Source: Dissulfurirhabdus thermomarina (lineage in GTDB: Bacteria > Desulfobacterota > Dissulfuribacteria > Dissulfuribacterales > Dissulfurirhabdaceae). From it: a stretch of DNA of 64,000 bases. Below the pieces are notes generated by a model. It saw nothing but the letters and a program-made list of their open reading frames with translations, was not told the origin of the DNA and ran no database searches. Each line of letters starts with the position of its first letter. The stretch's first letter is position 1. Position numbers and translations under genes: made by a program. Location of the stretch: positions 230,163 to 294,162 of the forward strand of contig NZ_JAATWC010000002.1 in assembly GCF_012979235.1 (NCBI RefSeq), written 5' to 3'. This document shows positions 61,621 through 64,000 of the stretch, piece after piece.

Positions 61621-63033
61621 TCAGGTGACCACCAGCACCGAGCACGGGGCGTCCTGGACCAGGTGCTCTCCGATGTGGGGCCGCAGCAGCGAGGCGCTCT
61701 GGGAGGTGCTGCCCACCACCAGGAGGTCGTGGTCGGCGGCCTCGGCGAGGATCTCCTTGATGGGATTACCGTCCCGGATCACCTCCAGGATGGAGAACTG
61801 CTGGAGCTTGCCGATCTGCCGCGCCTGCGTCAGGGCCTCCTCGGCCCACTCCGGGGAGCCCGTCCCCGAGGCGGCCAGGGGATCGGTCACCGTGACGGCC
61901 GTCACCTCGGCCCCGAGCTGCTTGGCGAGATCCACGGCGGTCTCCAGGGCGAGCCCCGTGGACTTCGTCCCGGAGCACGGCACCAGGATCCGCCGGTACG
62001 GGAGACTCCGGCGCCCCACCAGGAGGGGGCAGGCCAGCCGGTGCGCCAGGGCCACCACCGTGGGGATCCCCAGGATCCGGGCCACCGGGCCCAGGGGCCT
62101 CGGCGCCGAGACCACGCAGCCGACGCTCTCCCCCTTCGAAGTCTGGACCAGCACCTCCTCCAGGGACCCGGTGACGACGCGCACCTGGAGCCGGCCCAGC
62201 TCCTCGAACCGCCCCTTCGCGGCCTCCAGCTCCGGCGGCACCTCCCCGGCGCAGAGGACGGTGAGTCCGTTGGCCCGGGTGTTGTGGAGGAGATAGGCCA
62301 CCTCGTCCAGGAGGCCCTCGGGGAGATCGTCCACCCCGCCCAGGGGCAGCAGGACGTGCTGCCCGTATTCCAAGGGGAAGCTCGGCTCCGCCAGGGAGAA
62401 GAAGTGGGCGATGGACCGGTAGAGATCCGCCCGGCCCACGATGGTGAGCCGGTCCCCCGCCCGGATCACGGTGTCCCCGTGGGGGATGATGAGCTGCCCC
62501 GCCCGGTGGACCGCGGCGATGAGCCAGTCACGGGAAGCGAAGTCCTTGATGGCGCGACCCGCGGCCTGGGCCCGGCGCACCACCTCCACCTCCATCACCT
62601 CCCCCGCCCCCTCGGCGATGGTGCTCACGAAGAGCCGGGGGCTCTCCAGGAAGAGTTCGATGTCCCGGGCCACGAGGTGCCCGGGGCAGATGGCCCGTAC
62701 GCCGAGTTCCTGGAACTGGGGGAGGTTCAGACTGTCGTTCACCAGGGCGATGACGTTCTGGACGCCCACCTTCCGGGCATAGCGGCAGACCTCGAGGTTC
62801 ACCTCGTCCCGGTTGGTGACGGCGGCCACGAAGTCGTGCCCGGCGATCCCGGCCTCGTCGAGGATCACCCGGCTCGAGGCGTCCCCGAGGACGAGCCGCC
62901 GGACCTGCTCGCGGTGGCGGTGCTCGCCGAGGTGGCCCTCGTCCTGGTCCAGGAGGGTGACGTCCCAGGACTGTCCGAGGCGCCGGAGCAGTTCCCGCGC
63001 GGTCTTGCCGGCGCCGGCGATCAGGAGTTTCAC
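61621..63033 (-). CDS. TrkA-N/TrkA-C protein fused to universal stress (USP) domains
   Basis: 470 residues. The Rossmann start VKLLIAGAGKTARELLRRLG and TrkA-C (AGDRLTIVGRADL) occupy ~1-215. Two USP-like domains follow; the last has YRRILVPCSGTKSTGLALETA and ends DLLVVGSTSQSASLL, PCSVLVV. It should bind nucleotides and gate the adjacent Kef antiporter. The GTG start at 63033 has GGGAGG 9 bases upstream. Confidence 0.85.
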   Translation of the reverse strand: MKLLIAGAGKTARELLRRLGQSWDVTLLDQDEGHLGEHRHREQVRRLVLGDASSRVILDEAGIAGHDFVAAVTNRDEVNLEVCRYARKVGVQNVIALVNDSLNLPQFQELGVRAICPGHLVARDIELFLESPRLFVSTIAEGAGEVMEVEVVRRAQAAGRAIKDFASRDWLIAAVHRAGQLIIPHGDTVIRAGDRLTIVGRADLYRSIAHFFSLAEPSFPLEYGQHVLLPLGGVDDLPEGLLDEVAYLLHNTRANGLTVLCAGEVPPELEAAKGRFEELGRLQVRVVTGSLEEVLVQTSKGESVGCVVSAPRPLGPVARILGIPTVVALAHRLACPLLVGRRSLPYRRILVPCSGTKSTGLALETAVDLAKQLGAEVTAVTVTDPLAASGTGSPEWAEEALTQARQIGKLQQFSILEVIRDGNPIKEILAEAADHDLLVVGSTSQSASLLRPHIGEHLVQDAPCSVLVVT

Positions 63034-63128
63034 GCCGTCAGCCTCCCTTCCCGGGCCCGCGGCCCCGGGGCGGCGGCGCCCCCCGGCCTCCGCTTCGCGG
63101 GGACCCGGACCGCGACACGCGGCGGGGC

Positions 63129-63317
63129 TCAGTGACCGCCGCGGCCGCCCTCCTCTGCCCGGGCCACCGCCTTGTAGACCCGGTCGAAGACCTCCTCGAA
63201 GGAGGCGGGGGTCACCCGCCCCATCTCGATGAACTTGACGACGATCTCCTTTGTGACCTTGAGGCGAAGCTCGACGCGCCGGAGGTCGGGATCGGGAGGG
63301 AGCTTGGCGCTCTTCAT
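63129..63317 (-). CDS. Small conserved-looking protein, unknown
   Basis: 62 residues: MKSAKLPPDPDLRRVELRLK, then VTKEIVVKFIEMGRVTPASF and FDRVYKAVARAEEG. Charged, helical, no membrane part. It resembles short hypothetical proteins common in Desulfobacterota, of unknown role. No clear ribosome site. It lies between the USP gene and a tRNA-Ala terminator. Confidence 0.6.
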   Translation of the reverse strand: MKSAKLPPDPDLRRVELRLKVTKEIVVKFIEMGRVTPASFEEVFDRVYKAVARAEEGGRGGH

Positions 63318-63344
63318 GACGGGAAGCGGACCCGGCGGCCCGAA

Positions 63345-63394
63345 GGAGAAAGGCCCCCGCCCGGAAGAAGGCCAATTCTTTCGAAGGCGGGGGC
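63345..63394 (-). terminator. Probable terminator downstream of tRNA-Ala
   Basis: On the minus strand GCCCCCGCC pairs with GGCGGGGGC around a ~24-base loop, and CTTTCTCC follows. A GC-strong stem with a short T-run; moderate confidence. Confidence 0.5.
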
Positions 63395-63445
63395 GACGCG
63401 ACAGGAAAAACCCGAAGAGGCCCTCCCTGTGGATTCCGTGTCGGG

Positions 63446-63521
<76 letters not shown>

Positions 63522-63533
63522 ACGGCGGGGATC

Positions 63534-63561
63534 ATTTAACACACTCCCCACCGGGCGTCAA
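63534..63561 (-). promoter_or_regulatory. Promoter for tRNA-Ala
   Basis: On the minus strand TTGACG (63561-63556), a 16-base spacer, TTAAAT (63539-63534), 12 bases before the tRNA. Confidence 0.6.
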
Positions 63562-63575
63562 CAGCGGGCCGGACC

Positions 63576-63604
63576 TTGCGGATCCGGGTTCCAGCCGGTA
63601 TAAC
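63576..63604 (+). promoter_or_regulatory. Promoter for tRNA-Arg
   Basis: TTGCGG (63576-63581), a 17-base spacer, TATAAC (63599-63604), 18 bases before the tRNA. Divergent from the tRNA-Ala promoter. Confidence 0.65.
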
Positions 63605-63622
63605 CCGCCTGTCCGGGCCGCC

Positions 63623-63698
63623 GCCCCCGTAGCTCAGGGGATAGAGCACAGGATTCCTAATCCTGGTGTCGCAGGTTCGAATCCTGCCGGGGGCACCA
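63623..63698 (+). tRNA. tRNA-Arg (anticodon CCU)
   Basis: 76 bases with CCA. The acceptor GCCCCCG pairs with CGGGGGC, discriminator A. The anticodon stem CAGGA/TCCTG encloses TTCCTAA, giving CCU, which reads AGG. This tRNA is a common integration site, but no integrase is seen in the 300 bases after it. Confidence 0.97.
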
Positions 63699-64000
63699 AC
63701 CCGTCCCCTATGACGCCGCACGAAGGCCCCGGATCCCCTCCCCGCTCCGATGCGCCCCCCTGCCCCACCGCATTCCTCCACCTGAAGCCGCCGGGGCGTG
63801 CGGCGCACGGCAGCGCCGCCGGATGATGCCCGCTGGGCCGGTTGCCAGGCGACCGCTGTTCCCGCGCGCCCGGCCGCCGGAGCCACCTCACGGCCCCGGC
63901 CTCGCGGCCTCCGGAAGGGGCGGACGCCCCGCCATGGGCGCCGCAGATGCCTCTCAGGTCAATGGATCTATTCACGCTGGAACTCCCATCTCCCGGAAGA
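63699..64000. other. Window-end gap with no supported feature
   Basis: About 300 GC-rich bases after tRNA-Arg. A rightward ATG at 63962 (reading MDLFTLELPSPGR to the edge) could begin a gene beyond the window, but this cannot be judged. Nothing else is seen. Confidence 0.3.

Noticed and set aside
63634..63975. Leftward open frame across tRNA-Arg and the end of the window
   Set aside because: It overlaps the tRNA, has no motif, and is low-complexity Arg/Gly/Pro.
63699..64000. Integrated island at tRNA-Arg
   Set aside because: No integrase, no direct repeat of the tRNA 3' end and no change in composition were seen in the bases available.

Overview
The window is a GC-rich (roughly 70 percent), densely packed bacterial chromosome segment. 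It has the look of a free-living, strictly or facultatively anaerobic Desulfobacterota (former Deltaproteobacteria) member. Pointers to that group are an AccA/AccD-type fused carboxyltransferase with a divergent biotin carboxylase and a small biotin carrier, a CobA-HemD fusion next to hemC, an XRE-cupin/speD/agmatinase operon, a stand-alone threonyl-tRNA editing domain, a CD1871A-type CXXC mini-protein, and a family of small intergenic repeats resembling those I recall from this group. No phage, plasmid, transposase or CRISPR is visible. This is ordinary chromosome with some striking local structure.

Layout. 1-9.3 kb: a truncated REC/HD-GYP/degenerate-GGDEF regulator, then a leftward series Mrp ATPase, dynamin-like GTPase, YebC, RuvC, RuvA, RuvB and a Lon-like AAA protease. 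9.4-11.5 kb: tRNA-Leu(UAA) with a clear promoter, then a Na/phosphate cotransporter and a PhoU-like protein. 11.5-17.1 kb leftward: TrkA-TrkH potassium uptake, a thiamine-binding-type protein, a 47-residue CXXC membrane peptide, a 4Fe-4S membrane protein, RNase PH and RdgB. 17.1-23.5 kb: tRNA-Cys with terminator, CobC-like phosphatase, CobS and a three-gene acyl-CoA carboxylase set. 23.7-26.4 kb rightward: XRE-cupin regulator, SpeD, agmatinase-like enzyme and an orphan metal ABC ATPase. 26.5-30.4 kb: RtcA, a candidate secreted selenoprotein with an in-frame UGA, DusB, FolC.

30.4-38.9 kb leftward: UvrD-type helicase, a soluble histidine kinase, heme/siroheme genes (cobA-hemD, hemC), an FmdB zinc ribbon, a deoxyhypusine-synthase-like protein and GmhA. 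38.9-50.2 kb is a complete Wsp-like chemosensory pathway in Wsp order (two receptors, CheW, CheR-TPR, CheW, hybrid CheA, CheB, GGDEF response regulator), predicted to control cyclic-di-GMP. Its CheA carries three HPt domains. Two of the DNA repeats behind them look identical base for base, and the two receptors share a signalling block with only three silent differences in about 844 bases. 50.3-64 kb: RarA, a sodium-dependent symporter, a DJ-1 protein, an RpoH-type sigma factor, a TPR protein, a membrane-protein/histidine-kinase pair, a leaderless small membrane protein with the editing-domain protein, a dGTPase-like HD enzyme, a Kef-type antiporter with a TrkA-N/USP protein, and divergent tRNA-Ala and tRNA-Arg.

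Many neighbouring genes overlap by ATGA or GTGA, which indicates translational coupling. Four copies of a small repeat with terminal inverted repeats lie in intergenic gaps, two of them inside transcripts. All functional calls rest on motifs read by eye. No database search was run.
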